A stretch of DNA of 64,000 bases, taken from Mastigias papua. Taxonomy: Eukaryota > Cnidaria > Scyphozoa > Rhizostomeae > Mastigiidae. A program made the translations under genes and the position numbers. Shown one piece after another: positions 39,601-51,299 of the stretch. Each line of letters begins with the position of its first letter. The first letter of the stretch is position 1. The notes under the pieces are model-generated. The model worked only from the letters and a program-made list of their open reading frames with translations. It searched no databases and was not told where the DNA came from. Where the stretch lies: positions 4,978,993-5,042,992 of the forward strand of contig OZ025272.1 of the NCBI GenBank assembly GCA_964019165.1. The letters run 5' to 3'.

Positions 39601-40482
39601 AGCCCCCCTGCCTCCTACACGTATACCTCTATATAACATGTGTGGGCTTCAGTTTTGCACAATTGTTCACTATGAAATTTAAATGTAATAAATGAGGATA
39701 TTCTACTCTAGGAAAGAGCAGTCATCATGGAGCCAATTTTCACGGAAGCCACTTTATGAGGGTTATTTGGAAGCATTCCTTCAACCGTTTTATTGATCAA
39801 GACTCTTTTGATGGCTATATGAATGCAGAACAACTGATTCAGTTGAGTGTTCTATTAAAGGTGCATCTTCCTCTCTACCTTCATTTGACCCATCATTGAT
39901 ATTTTCATAATTTTGTATTCGCTAAATTATGATTACCTCTAAAAGCCACAAAAATTCGTTGGACGGAATTCAGATTGCTTTTTCGGATTCCTTCTCAAAC
40001 AGCTTTGTCTTAAGTGATACTTTTTACCTGCTTGTTACTATAGATTGTTCACAACGTGGCCATAGTTTCGTAAAAATAAAGTCCCAAAATCCTCTGTTGC
40101 AGAAATAATACAGGATAAAAATCTGTTGAACGGAAATTAGGCATAACTGCCAAATATTAGGACTGTGTTACTTTTACTTTAAAAAGCTCCAGATAGAAGC
40201 TTTTGCCACTCTTATGATGCATGATACCGCTAACTTACAAGCATTTAAATATTGTTGCTCAACAGATACTTTATCAGATATCGTGCACGCAAGTTTACCC
40301 ATTGTTTTCTGTCCAAATATGTAAATTTCTATTTCTTATCTTTTAACTCAAAATTTTCCTTTTACTTACAGCATATCACTTACTTGCACATTTTCGGAAA
40401 TTTCAAAGTACTTAGGTTGATCAATGCTAAGAAAGATCGTGAAATTAGAAACTTTTTATCGCCCAATGCTAATAAGTTTTGA
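36670..40482 (+). CDS. Unrecognised multi-exon gene, last four exons
   Basis: Exons: 36670-36810 (acceptor TTATTTTAG, donor CATG/GTAAATG), 36944-37000 (TCTTCAG; GCAG/GTAAATT), 39712-39860 (CTACTCTAG; AAAG/GTGCATC) and 40372-40482 (TTACTTACAG; stop TGA). The first three exons each enter in phase 1 and the last enters in phase 0. All junctions keep the frame, giving 151 C-terminal residues. Exon 1 holds a hydrophobic start (WFIIWKMFLIKFPLI) then a basic RSRRNVRLRHG. Exon 2 encodes YIPFQVVIQETNGVIFLA. Exon 3 is His/Phe-rich (KSSHHGANFHGSHFMRVIW, NRFIDQDSFDGYM). Exon 4 ends REIRNFLSPNANKF. I do not recognise the family. Intron 2 (2.7 kb) holds a Ty3/gypsy fragment. Earlier exons are unknown. Confidence 0.55.
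37634..38330 (-). mobile_element. Ty3/gypsy integrase C-terminal remnant
   Basis: Read on the - strand from 38330 down, broken frames give a SNYSQHLSKAIQTANALARQ-type helix typical of the region after the DDE core. Degenerate GPY/F-like pieces, a LLVVYINxLKSCPMP segment, and a final open stretch (37852-37634, HLRQVINPPVWLGDFV) resembling gypsy polyprotein ends follow. It lies antisense in an intron of the preceding gene. Confidence 0.65.
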
Positions 40483-40824
40483 AACACACCCATGGACTAC
40501 CATGAATATTTTCTAACAATGTTGAAGTTAAGGTTTGTTGTATAACAATACGTTGGTGAGAGAATCCTAGTTTAGTTATTTAGTTACGAATAAGAAGACG
40601 ATCATTAACATACAGTTTATTCGTACAGTTCCATAATGGCCGTGAATTCCCGTTTTCCTTCCACACAATAAAGTAGGTTTGGGAACTCTGTCTATCTTTT
40701 CTTTGCCCACTAGCCTATAGCAGGTTAGGTAATTTTTAGGCCTCGCAGGCTACGGAAAGAAATTTAGACTCAAATTTGCATCATTAGCCTCCCTATTGAC
40801 TGAATTTCCAACTTAAAGAGGTGT

Positions 40825-41215
40825 ACTATTCACATGGTCTGCTTCCCGTCCAGCTTCCTTTCTTCAAATCAAAGATTACTTGTGCCCAGCCCCCGTTCTT
40901 ACCTATCCGCAACTGGATAAACCTTATATAGTGCAAAAGGATGCTTCTAATGTTGGTTTTTGGACCAATTTAACACAGCTTAATAGCAATGGTAACGAGA
41001 GCGTAGTATTTTATGCTAGCCACACCCTAACAGCTAGGAAACAATTTTTTACTGCTATGGAAAAGGAAGCTCTTGCAGTTGTTTTTGCCACTAGATGTTT
41101 TAGAATCTATCTTTTTAGGAAATCACTTTCAATTGGTTGCACATAATAGTGCTCTTAAATGGCTTTCTTTCTATTGAACCAAAGGATTTAATTTTATTTG
41201 ATTTCATATTTTTAG
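40825..41215 (+). mobile_element. Ty3/gypsy RT/RNase H fragment
   Basis: The + frame gives CPAPVLTYPQLDKPYIV, then DASNVGF where DASNVG(I/L)GAVL is usual, FYASHTLTARKQFF, and EKEALAVVFATRCFRIYL. These are classic RT-connection and RNase H motifs of gypsy elements. It is cut short at 41215 by the LINE on the other strand. Confidence 0.88.
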
Positions 41216-43740
41216 GAGAGTAACCCTTCAGCAACTGCTGATTTTCAAGGGGCCCTCCATCTAAAATATAATACAATTATTTTAATATAAAATAGATAAA
41301 AGAAAACCTAATTACAATAAATAGAATATCTTTATAATCTAAAATAGTCTAAAATATTTCAACACCTCTCTAGACTTAAATTTGGATCTTGAGGGCATCA
41401 AGTGTAGCTGCGTGCTTAGCCTCTGTGGAGAGAATATTCCAGATTTTTGCTCCACTGAGCGAAAAGCATTTTTTTCAGTAGAAGAACTTTCCAATGGCAG
41501 CCGTAAGTCAGTGGATGTATTCCGTAGGTTGCGTGAAGCGCAGTCAACGTTTTCGGTGAAAACTTCGCTTAGATATCTGGGAGCAAGGTCGTTAAGGCAT
41601 TTAAAAACCGTCAGTTTTGACTGTCTATCAATCAACTGCCCGATCGTTTGCCAACCTAAACTTTGTATCAAAGGGTTACTAGGGGCATCGAACTGACTAT
41701 TAGTCAAGACACGAGCTGCTCTGTTTTGAAGTCTCGGCAATTGTAAGATGTCAGTGGAATTGCAGCAACCCCAGACAGAGCAGCAGTATTGGAAATGAGA
41801 CTCAACGATGCTACTATAGAGAGTTTTCACGACTGCAATAGGAAGGTACTTTTTGGCATATTTCAAGAAGCCAATTGCACGCGAAGCTTTCGCAGTGACC
41901 ACTTTTATGTGCTCCTTTCATGAGAAATGTTCGTCTAGTTGGACACCTAAGTATTTAGCGTTACTTGCAACTTCGAAATTCGTTTCGCGAATGGAATGTT
42001 AGAAAGTTTGGCCAGAAATGTCGAGTTATTTTTTCTTATGTTTAGTGGTGATCAGCATAGAGTGGGTTTTGGTTACGTTAAGGGATAATTTGTCCCCCTT
42101 TAGCCACCTATCATGTTTCCCTAGATCTTCATTGATAGCCCCGTTCAACTGAGAAAAGTCTTTCGAAAATGGTAAAGACTTGTGTCACCAGCATACATGG
42201 ACACTTTCAAGTTCTTTATAATGCAGGGGAAGTCATATATGTAGACTAAAAATAGGAGTGGACGGAAACACTAGCCTTGTGGGACTCCCACTTCGATATT
42301 CTCCATATTAGAGGCGACACCATTAACTCGACAATACTGCTTTCTGTTAGCAAGATAAGAATTAAACCATGATAGCTCCCTACCGAATGAACCATAGTGC
42401 GCCAGTTTTTGCAATGGATTTCATGATCAACCGTATCAAAAGCTTTTTTGAGATCAATAAAGATCATTCCAGTCAAAAGCCCCTTATCTATGCTATTGAA
42501 TCAATCATCTGTGCATTTCAGCAAGCAAGTGATTGTTGAATGTAAAGCCCTGAATCCAGACTGATCTGGCGACAGAAATCCACTCCCATTCATGTATTGG
42601 TACAACTGGTCATAGATAAGTTTTTCAAATAGCCTTGATATGACAGGCAGTGTAGAAATGGATCTGTAGTTCGATTTTTCTGACTTTTCCCCTTCTTTGT
42701 AAATTGGGTTGACTCTGGGAATTTTCCAGGTTTCTGGAAATGTGTTAGTCTCAATAGAAACGTTAAATATTTTCAGTAAACTACTTGATATTATGGGCGA
42801 GTGGCCAAGTGGTTAGATCGCTTGACTGCCGTGCGAAACATCGATGGTTCGAGCCGAACCCTCGGATCAAAGTTGGGATGCTCGCTCACTGTTCACCCAG
42901 CAGCAAATGGGTACCTGGTGGCAACACTGGGGAAGTTAAAGGCGGCGAGGAAAGGAACTGGCCACCCTACCTCACTATGCCGGCGGCTCAGGATAAGTGT
43001 CTCTCTAACGGGCACTCCCCCAACGTACGGATTCGTACACGGGACTCACCTTTACCTTTACCTTACTTGATATTACTGCAAATGCAATCTTCAGAAAGTA
43101 GCCCGAGATGTTGTCTTTGCCAAAGCTTTTCTTTATTTTCATCTTGGCCATTGCTTTTTGGAGGTCTCCTTCGTTAACTTCCCTAATGTTAAAGATCTTC
43201 TGGCCGTCATTAATACTAGATTATCCTGACAGATGTAGATTTGGGGTAACATCTATATCTGCATGCTAGCTTTTTCCCAAGAGAACAAAAGAACTCGTTC
43301 ATTTTGTCTGAAGTTCTTTGTTTGTCAAACAAAGTTTGGCTAGAATCGCGCAAACTATCAATATTTGTTTACTCTGATCACTTATTGAGTAGCTGATTGA
43401 TAGTCTGCCATGATTCCTTCATATTACCCTTCTGTTGTATTCTGTTGTAAGATTTTATCGGAGAAATATCGCCTTTTTAACGTTACATTTAGAGTGTTCA
43501 CTTGATTGCTACACTGCTTATAAGAACTAATCATGACCTGTGACTTATGTTTCACTGCAAACCTTTTCAGTCGATCTCTAGTCCTAATCAGCCTTTTCTG
43601 ATACTCGAATTTGACGAAGAGCGGCGTGTTTCTCTATTGTAAGGGAAAATACTATCGAGAATCTCTCGACAAGTGAATTAGCGTCGTCGGATGTTCCTAG
43701 AACGTCCTGCCAATTAAAAGTGGCAACGTCTTTCCACCCG
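41216..43740 (-). mobile_element. CR1-like LINE, 5'-truncated and broken
   Basis: On the - strand: a pre-RT part near 43700-43600 (IEKHAAL), linker KAMAKMKIKKSFGKDNISG near 43140, NTFPETWKIPRVNPIYKEG near 42740-42700, LFEKLIYDQLYQYMNGSGFL near 42600, and TGMIFIDLKKAFDTVDHEI near 42470-42420. A 187-codon C-terminal frame (41902-41339) has SHFQYCCSVWG and the CR1-type tail YLSEVF and LRNTSTDLRLPL. Palm YADD is lost. The 3' terminus (41216-41258) carries a hairpin shared with the CR1 element at 59.6 kb. A SINE is inserted at 42794-43064. Confidence 0.88.
42794..43064 (+). mobile_element. tRNA-derived SINE with perfect target-site duplication
   Basis: The 5' end is tRNA-like: GGGCGAGTGGCCAAGTGGTT includes a pol III A box, and GGTTCGAGCC is a B box. 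A non-tRNA body follows and the tail is TTTACC repeated. The 11-bp sequence ACTTGATATTA occurs directly before (42783-42793) and after (43065-43075), exactly as after LINE-mediated insertion. The tRNA part resembles a serine or leucine type (long variable arm possible) but the anticodon region is not a credible functional tRNA. Confidence 0.93.
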
Positions 43741-43854
43741 GCTCGTCTCGTTCAATAGATTACGGATCTACAGAAATATTATTCTGCAATCAAATACAGG
43801 TCTTGTTCCTCTAATCAGACTGCTGATGCATTTTTATGACTACATAACATCATC

Positions 43855-43990
43855 CTAAAGTCTGGTTTCCATAAAACTGTATGGAGTCGCAATACAATCG
43901 CTGATGGCGACTTTTAGTCAAGGACATGTTTCCATATAATCGCAAGGATTGTATGGGGGATCGGCGTTGGTCAATGGATAGGTCAGTCAC
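43855..43990. repeat. Partial copy of the CTGGTTTCCATA inverted-repeat family
   Basis: AGTCTGGTTTCCATAAAACT followed by GTCGCAATACAATCGC resembles the ends of the 28022-30761 element. An internal GTTTCCATATAATCGC repeats the motif. The opposite end was not found. Confidence 0.4.
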
Positions 43991-43999
43991 AGTGCATCT

Positions 44000-44584
44000 T
44001 GGGACTGAAAATACACCGCGTACTCTAGTATCTACATGTAAAGCGCCAATAGAATGCTAACTCTCGCTGTTTGCCTTTGTGACCTATTCAAGGAAGCGTA
44101 TATGAAGAAGGGAATGAAAGCCCAGAGTTTAGTTTCGCTTAATTTCAAAGAAAGAAACAAATATGTTCAAGATTGCACATTTGAGTTCTCACTTCTGAAA
44201 CTTATGTATATCCGGTTTTCCTATTACAGAATATGGTTAACAGATCTATTACGTTTCATCATTTTACTATACGCGCAACGTAGACCTAAGGTCAAGTTTA
44301 GTGACAACATTTTGAGAGTTTGTTAGATCTCAGAGTTTTGTTGGATTGTATGGGCTGGCACAGGACAGAAGAGCATGGAGAGCCAAGGTTGCTCAGCGCA
44401 ATGAGCTTTCCATCAATTGATGATGATGATGCAATGCCTATCTTCTCAAACATAAAGTTCACAAACTGGAACCTCTATCTTGCTTTTATTCCTTTTTTGT
44501 GTTGGCGAAAAGTGTTCATCGGTACAGTACATGGCAAATCTCCAAAACTATGTCCTACCTATGACTAAACACCCTGGAATATTT
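44000..44584. other. No feature recognised
   Basis: The open frame 44054-44326 has no recognised domain. Confidence 0.3.
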
Positions 44585-46050
44585 TGAAGTAAGAAGATTG
44601 CCTTAACTCTGTCTCGTATACTAACTTTAGACTGATTGCCACTTGTCTTGGAGGATAATGAACTGCTATATGGTCCCTGTTTAGATGGATATGGTTTTGA
44701 CCCCCAGGCATTTTGCGAATGCCTTCAAACACACCTTTGTATTCCTCCAGCAGATAGCCTTTTGAAACTGGAATGTGATGTTTCTTGTTATTGATGGTGA
44801 TACTGTTACTAATTCTGTGCTTGATTACAGGAGCCAAGGAGGAATTCAAGTGGACTTCTTTATGAATGCCGACGCAATTGATATAACTGGCTTTACTATG
44901 GCCGAAGATTGGACATAGTTTATTTTCAAGGCTTGTTGTCGCCCAAGTATAACTGGATCATTGATTTCAACTACCTCACATCTTACATTATAAGCGTTTC
45001 ACCATGATGCAAAAATAAGAAAGCAAGAACCAAATTTTTTACCTGGAACATTATTCTATCCTCTCAATTTCACTATAGGAGGTTCAGGCTTCAAACTATA
45101 CCCAAATATCTCCTTGCCTTTGCTCAAAAGAAACACATTACATTCTGTCCCTGTATCAATCTCACAGTCTATTTAATATATTTCAGATGTCAACAATTTA
45201 CCCAACCAAAGTGGCCTGATGTGTGGCTTTGAAGCAGGTTATTTTAGGCTGGTGGACAACCTTGAAATGAAATTGTTTCTTTAACTGGCTTAGTATCTAA
45301 TTCTCTGACAGAAGCTGTTTTTTGGTTTCGACCGGCACATCTTTGAGAAATGTCCCTTCTTGCCACAAATGAAGCAGTCTAGATCTTTTGGCTGAACACT
45401 AACTTCTCGGATGTGAAGGGATTGCACCGCAGTTGAAACACGACTTTTTTGACTTGCATTGGTCATTCACCTTTTTTCCTTCTGACGCTGTTAGCTTGTT
45501 GCCTTATGGGGACTACCTCTCTGCTGTGTTTGCCATCTTGGTTTTTTTTCTTTGAGCTTTCTTGAAGCCTATGAACGCTGACTAGGCTCTGTGTGATGCT
45601 GAATTCTGGCATTATATAGCTATTCTGATTGACTGCAACATGTGCGTTCTGTGCAATTTCAATGGCTTCATCTAGAGACAACGATGACCACTTTTCTATG
45701 CACTTGCAGTATGTATCACGAGACCTGAGTCCTATGGCAACTGCATCCCTCAACATTCAATCAGTCACACAGGGTGGCTACCTTGTCAACGTACCTTTCA
45801 AGGGACAGGCTCCCGGTTCCAAGAGTCTTTAAGCTACTGTTGCAACCAGGGCATTTGACTCTGACCTTTTCCAACCTAGTAGTATTGTCATAAGCACGTT
45901 TTGGGTTTTGTGTTTCCTCTTCTGTGGGGCGAAATGACTTTATGTGTGTCCTTCCAGGCTTCCCTGCCATATCAACAAATAAATGGCTTTAGCAGACCTG
46001 GATTTGAATGCACGAGGACCATTTAGCTGCTTAGTGCAGTCTTTGACCCT
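44585..46050 (-). mobile_element. Ty3/gypsy gag-protease remnant, same family as 17286-20937
   Basis: On the - strand: gag part 45970-45470 (KCIEKWSSLSLDEAIEIAQ, PEFSITQSLVSVHRLQ), then a zinc knuckle CFICGKKGHFSKMC near 45390-45350, intact unlike the + strand copy. Next comes a protease remnant with DTGTE near 45150. The start of pol (44849-44565) gives KKHHIPVSKGYLLEEYKGVF and MPGGQNHIHLNRDHIAVHYP. Each segment aligns with the + strand copy near 17290-18400. The element breaks off at the beginning of RT near 44585. Stops and frameshifts are present. Confidence 0.88.
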
Positions 46051-49000
46051 GTCCTGACATCTCTGATTCATGCTAACTAATATCCAAGTCCTTTCAAGCT
46101 ACCTAAGTATTGGAAGCTGATAGTAATGATTAGCATGCCTTTGTACTAACTACTATGAAGAGTCACACACCACGTATTTAAGTGAAGTACCAAACTTATA
46201 GAAACTTTAATGCAGAATGTTTCTTTGCAGACATTCGAAGTTGAGACTTCTGAAGTAGACTGAATGATGCTATCTTTTTATATAACAACCTCACGCGGCA
46301 CTTCGAAAAGCGATAGATAAACATGCTCGGCTTAAAGGATGTGTTACACGGTCTTTTACCCCGTCATTTTTTTGGTGTGTAGTTTAGACAATGTTCTGAA
46401 TGTTGACATTATAGAGTTTTTTGGATGAAATTACTTGAGGGGCAGTCATAGCAGCCCCTTTTGGGGTTTACCTAATAAGTTGTAAATTGACAAGTCAAAG
46501 ACTTTTCTTCACTTATTGTGTGCAGGACTTTACGGCACTTACTCAAGAAAAAGCTGATTACTTCTGTTAGCAACGGATAATTTTGAATCTGACCTCACAC
46601 TGGGTGAAAGTATATCCTTAACTATAGCCCCATACCAATTTGAGCCAATTTCGTTTGATAGCTCGAGCGTAGATATGGCGATTTCATCTTCAGACTCTGA
46701 AGATGAAGATTATGATATAAACGAACAGCAATATCATGGTGATAATGGATGAGTTAGGAACACGGATTGGGGGGTGTAATGTGTATTTGATGCCATAAGT
46801 TTTTAAAGCAAAATATGGACGCTAGCTTAGCTGTAAGCATAGTTGAAAATACTGGAGTAAGCTGGATTTTCTACAGACTACCGTAGATCACATAGGCCAT
46901 TATCATAATAAATCTGAATGTCCTTGCTAATGAAGCTCAAAACAGAATTTTGTCCTGAATTGCTAGGTAAGAAGTGAAGCATGCTTTTAAGTTGTACTTC
47001 TAGAGGTTGTGAGGCATTGGGTAGCCATATAGAGGCTGTTTGCTGCAACGAAGCTGCAATCTTACAGTCGACTCTCTTTACAAAATCTCCAATACGTCAA
47101 CTTGCACGTCATGAGGTCACGTAATAAATTCCCGCCATACTTGGTTTCCTCCAAATTAAGTGTGAATACGAGGAAAAAACAAATTCTTCAACTTTATGAT
47201 ACTCTTTGGATTTTTCACTAACTCTCAGTGTAATATATAGGATTGCAGCAGACAGAGTCGATAAGAAACGAGCATTAATTGAGAAACGGGAATGTACTAA
47301 GATGACTGAAGATTATAAGTCTCGAATGCAGATTAGCTAAGTAAGGTGAAAGTGAGGTTGATAGAAAATGAGAGATAGGGCAGGTATTAGGTTCTAGTAG
47401 GATTAATGTAGGAACAAAGAAGTGAAGATTTAGAGAGAAGAAGGAGATGAATAGAGAAATATAAGAAGATATGAATTTGTGTACACTTATAACACTCAGC
47501 GGAACATTAAAAAAAAATTAATTTTCGTGTCAAAAACCTTGTCACATTTCCTTTAAAACTAATGTCAAAAGAGACAATAGTGTCCCATTCATGAATATGA
47601 CCTAAATAAAGATATTTACATTCGATCAAATGTGAGAAGTTGAAGAAGAGTCCCAATGAGGAAAATGAGGTGAAATTGACAGCGCGACCAAATGAGCGTA
47701 TTTCTTTATGGAAAAGGCAGCCAAAGTTCACTTCAAGAAGCCTACGAAAAGTGGACACATGTCGAATGAAGAATTTTGGAATCTTGTAAAGTCTTAGCTA
47801 AGCAGGCTGTCATTCAAAGGGATAGACCTATCCTCAATTCTCAACAATGCTCTATCCTCTAGTACTGTTCTAGCTAATGTTTCTCACTTCGCTTTGTTCC
47901 CTGCATGCTGTTTGCCCTTCATATACAATTCTTTATCCCATGAGCTTTCTAATACATCTGTGTATGCTTCCTTCTCCGTTCGTTTGAATCATGTGACTTA
48001 AAGTCCATTTTCATTTATATATAAAGATATTTTTCTCATATGATCATACTGACAATAAATCAAATCTGAGTCGAAGCGGCTAGCTACACAAGGCTTGTTA
48101 ATATAGGTTTTGGCGTTGATAGCTTCACTCGGTTTGTCAATATAGGTAAATTTCACGTAATTGATTTGTCATAGGGTTCCCACCAAACTAAAATCTAGAT
48201 TTTTCGAAAAATAGTTATAGCGTTCTTTGTCTTCGTACTCTTTCGTAAATTTATTCAGAAGCTGCGTTTTGCGACCTGAAAAGTTAGGAAATATTTCTGA
48301 GCCGTTCTTTGCGCTACTGCAAAGATACAAAGCAAGCAGAATTCTGGTGTGATACACCCAAAATCCTACCAACAGCTGCCTGTGTTGCATTATTAATGAT
48401 AACATCAAGCGAAAGAAAAAAGCTAGAGGATCAATTCATTTGAAGGAAAAATACCGTGACCTCACATTAGCAGTATATGCTATATATCTATTGCTTTCAT
48501 GAGCTGACCATATATTGCATCCATAAAATTCACTTCTGAATTGATGATTCACAAGAACCTCGAAAACAGCTAGATTGGCATATCCTTATTCTCTGTGGCA
48601 AATAAGAACTTTGGTGGACTTCTTGTCTGCATTGTCAACTGAAATATGAGAGATGTTGGGATTTCAGCCAGTTTGTATATATTTATCTGAAAGATTCCCC
48701 ATTCATGTTGATGAATATGTAACTCTTAAGTCCTTCTCAAGTCTATTTGCAATATCTCTGTACACTACAGACATTTATAGAATATTACATTGTAGTTTCC
48801 AGTCAAAGAAATTACGGTATTTCTGCTTGGATTTTGATGGGATGATTTACTGTCATTTTCCTTCATGTCCCTGGTCCCACTTGTCGCTTACATGATATTG
48901 TACCTACAATGTATCAATAAAAATGGACCCAAGGTTTTAAGCCTTATTAGGATTTGTACGTATGAAAACAACAACGTAATAACATCTGTAACAAACACAA

Positions 49001-49940
49001 TTTCTTGATATCTGCACTAGAAATTATCTGTCTTAGGCTTAATAAATTCAACTTTACTGTCAATGCTGTACAATAGCACATTTTTAGAACGATGTCTCGT
49101 AAGATATTTTTCCCATTGGCGTTGTGTTTCAAAAGGCACAAAAGGTCTGTACCATTGTGAAGAAATCATGTAAGATACACTTCAACCCTCTGAGCAAGAT
49201 AAGCTTTCTTTCATAGATGACTTGCAACAACAGAACATCAAAGTAGCAATAATCCATATAGTAAATTTGGTTCGATGTCACAAAGTTATCTCTGAAAGTC
49301 AATAAATTACGATATAGTTAGTAGAATGTACTCTTCATGCAAAAGTGGTGTACATAGATTACGTAAGGTAGAAGTATCTTCATGCAAAAGTGGTATACAC
49401 AGATTACGTAAGGTATAAGTATAGAAGAGTGAGATGCACTTAAATAGAAGAGAAGCAAACTGTAAAATATCCGTATGATGGTTAAATTATAGAAAATTAC
49501 CCATAAACATGAGAATCATTGACAAAAACCCCACAATGGCTGCCATGTTTGCATACTTCATATCGTTGACAAAACTCTACAAATACGGCATGTAGGCGAA
49601 GCAAATGAATGACATGATTATTAAAATACAGGAACACAATTTAGAAGGATTATGGCACTTCAGCTGCTCTAATTCATCTTTATTCCGTCGAACTACCGTA
49701 AAAGCGGTGATATAAAGAGCAACCTCTGACTGCTACTAGTAAGCTACGGTGCTTTCACAATACGTATGCTACTATACCTACCAACGACAGGTGCAAAATG
49801 GTATTTAAATGGATGGTTGGCTGCATAAATCATGATTTCAACAGTCATAAAAACTAGAACGACGCTCGACGCTGTCAGACAAGTACATTGAACGGTTACG
49901 TTGGTTATTCTTCATTCGTTCTTTATCACACCTGACAAAT
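46051..49940. other. Intergenic, nothing firm except a 45-bp duplication
   Basis: The right side of the gypsy remnant (46050-46500) may include its degraded LTR and leader but no repeat partner was found. Open frames at 47507-47758, 48169-48408 and 48653-48895 have no recognised domain. The last ~150 bp are the upstream region of the GPCR gene. Confidence 0.3.
49332..49421 (+). repeat. 45-bp direct tandem duplication
   Basis: TCTTCATGCAAAAGTGGT... begins at 49332 and again at 49377, with four or five differences between the two units. Confidence 0.9.
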
Positions 49941-50879
49941 ATGTTCAATCAAACAACTCCATATGATGATTGCTATCAATCAGAATCAACTTTAATTGGA
50001 GCAATACTCTTGGTCACATTTGCTTTACCTGTTCATGTGCTTTTGATGAAGATCCTCTATAAAGATTGCCAATTGACTTTACCGCATCACAAAGTCATGA
50101 TTTCTCTCACTTTGTCTGACTCACTACAAATATTTGCAGTGTGTGCTTTGGTACTTTGCAGAGGAATATTAGGCATGATAAAGAATCAAAAAGCTGTCTG
50201 TTTATACAGTCAAGCAGTCATATTATTTTTCATAATTGTCACATTTATAGTATCCAGTTTCAGCATTGTCACGCTATCCATAGAAAGATACGTTTCATGC
50301 GTACACGCTCTCCATGTACATAATATACTGACGACAAGGAGGGTGGTTTCAGTATTAGTTGCGCAATGGATCATTGGAATTGGCCTTGCAGCCACAACAG
50401 TCTATATTCATCAGACGAAAGAGCCACTAACGATGTTGACCAACTCCTCAATTTTTCGGAAACTAATAGTATTGGTTGTCTTTCCATCAGCCACTGCTAT
50501 TGCTTTGATCCAAGTTCGACTTCTCATTTTCAGCCACTCAAAGCTTGCAACGGTAAAACCACATGGTGCATATGGGACAAGAGCAGAGATGATCGACTTT
50601 AGAAAGAGACAATTGAAAATTACATTTGTAGCAAGCATAGTTGCACTTGCTTATATAGCATGCATGTTCCCGATTTCAATCCTCTATGGCTATGAATGGC
50701 AGCATGGAGAGATTACAAATCAATTCTTGAAACAGGTACTCATTGGACTGGGTATGCTTAATACCCTAGCTGACCCTGTCATATATGGCCTTGGTGTCAA
50801 AGACACAAGAAAGTTGATGTGGAAGAATGTGAAGCAAATAAAGGACCTTTTACTATGGTTTTTATGCCGTGCCTCTTGA
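49941..50879 (+). CDS. Class A (rhodopsin-like) G-protein-coupled receptor, single exon
   Basis: A 312-residue protein with seven hydrophobic segments: about 18-40, 52-75, 88-112, 135-156, 172-197, 226-249 and 263-286. The N-terminus is short, with an NQT glycosylation site. Seen: TM2 LTLSDSL, a Cys at the top of TM3 (residue 87), ERY (115-117) at the end of TM3 in place of DRY, CMFP in TM6 where CWxP is usual, and NTLADPVIY in TM7 with DPxxY in place of NPxxY. No cysteine lies between TM4 and TM5, so the usual TM3-ECL2 disulfide cannot form. Intronless receptors of this build, loosely adenosine/melanocortin-like, are expanded in cnidarians; the ligand cannot be inferred. The frame is intact. 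The start ATG follows directly in-frame stops, so it is the natural choice. Confidence 0.93.
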   Translation: MFNQTTPYDDCYQSESTLIGAILLVTFALPVHVLLMKILYKDCQLTLPHHKVMISLTLSDSLQIFAVCALVLCRGILGMIKNQKAVCLYSQAVILFFIIVTFIVSSFSIVTLSIERYVSCVHALHVHNILTTRRVVSVLVAQWIIGIGLAATTVYIHQTKEPLTMLTNSSIFRKLIVLVVFPSATAIALIQVRLLIFSHSKLATVKPHGAYGTRAEMIDFRKRQLKITFVASIVALAYIACMFPISILYGYEWQHGEITNQFLKQVLIGLGMLNTLADPVIYGLGVKDTRKLMWKNVKQIKDLLLWFLCRAS

Positions 50880-51299
50880 AGACTATGAGAACAATGCATT
50901 TTAACTGCAGCTATTGGAAAAGCAATGGCTTTGTTGTTCTGAGACTTTCTATAACACAATATCAAGTTTCACTATTCGCTTCTTTAATATTGCCAATAGC
51001 ACCAGATTTAAGTTCTTTTGATGATGCATGCTACAAACTTTATGGCGTTTGTTAGGTACATCACAGACACTTCTGTTATGAAAGTATGTAGAGGAGAAGT
51101 AGCGTGTAACTGAATTGCAAGAAAACTGTTCAATTGACCATAGCATTGTGAGTTTGACAGAAGATTTAAAAAATAAATTTGATAGTTAGAGATTTGCTTG
51201 AGGTATCTTCATTGAGTTATAAAAGGATGTTGTTTTAATTAATCATTAAATTTTATTATCAAAATTGGAGCATTAAGGCATTTATAGTTATGTACTGGT
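50880..51299. other. 3' flank of the GPCR gene
   Basis: No coding feature; contains AAATAAATTT near 51170 that could act as a poly(A) signal. Confidence 0.3.

Noticed and set aside
42794..42880. A functional tRNA gene
   Set aside because: A and B boxes are present, but the sequence continues into a SINE body with a tail and target-site duplications. The anticodon arm is not credible.
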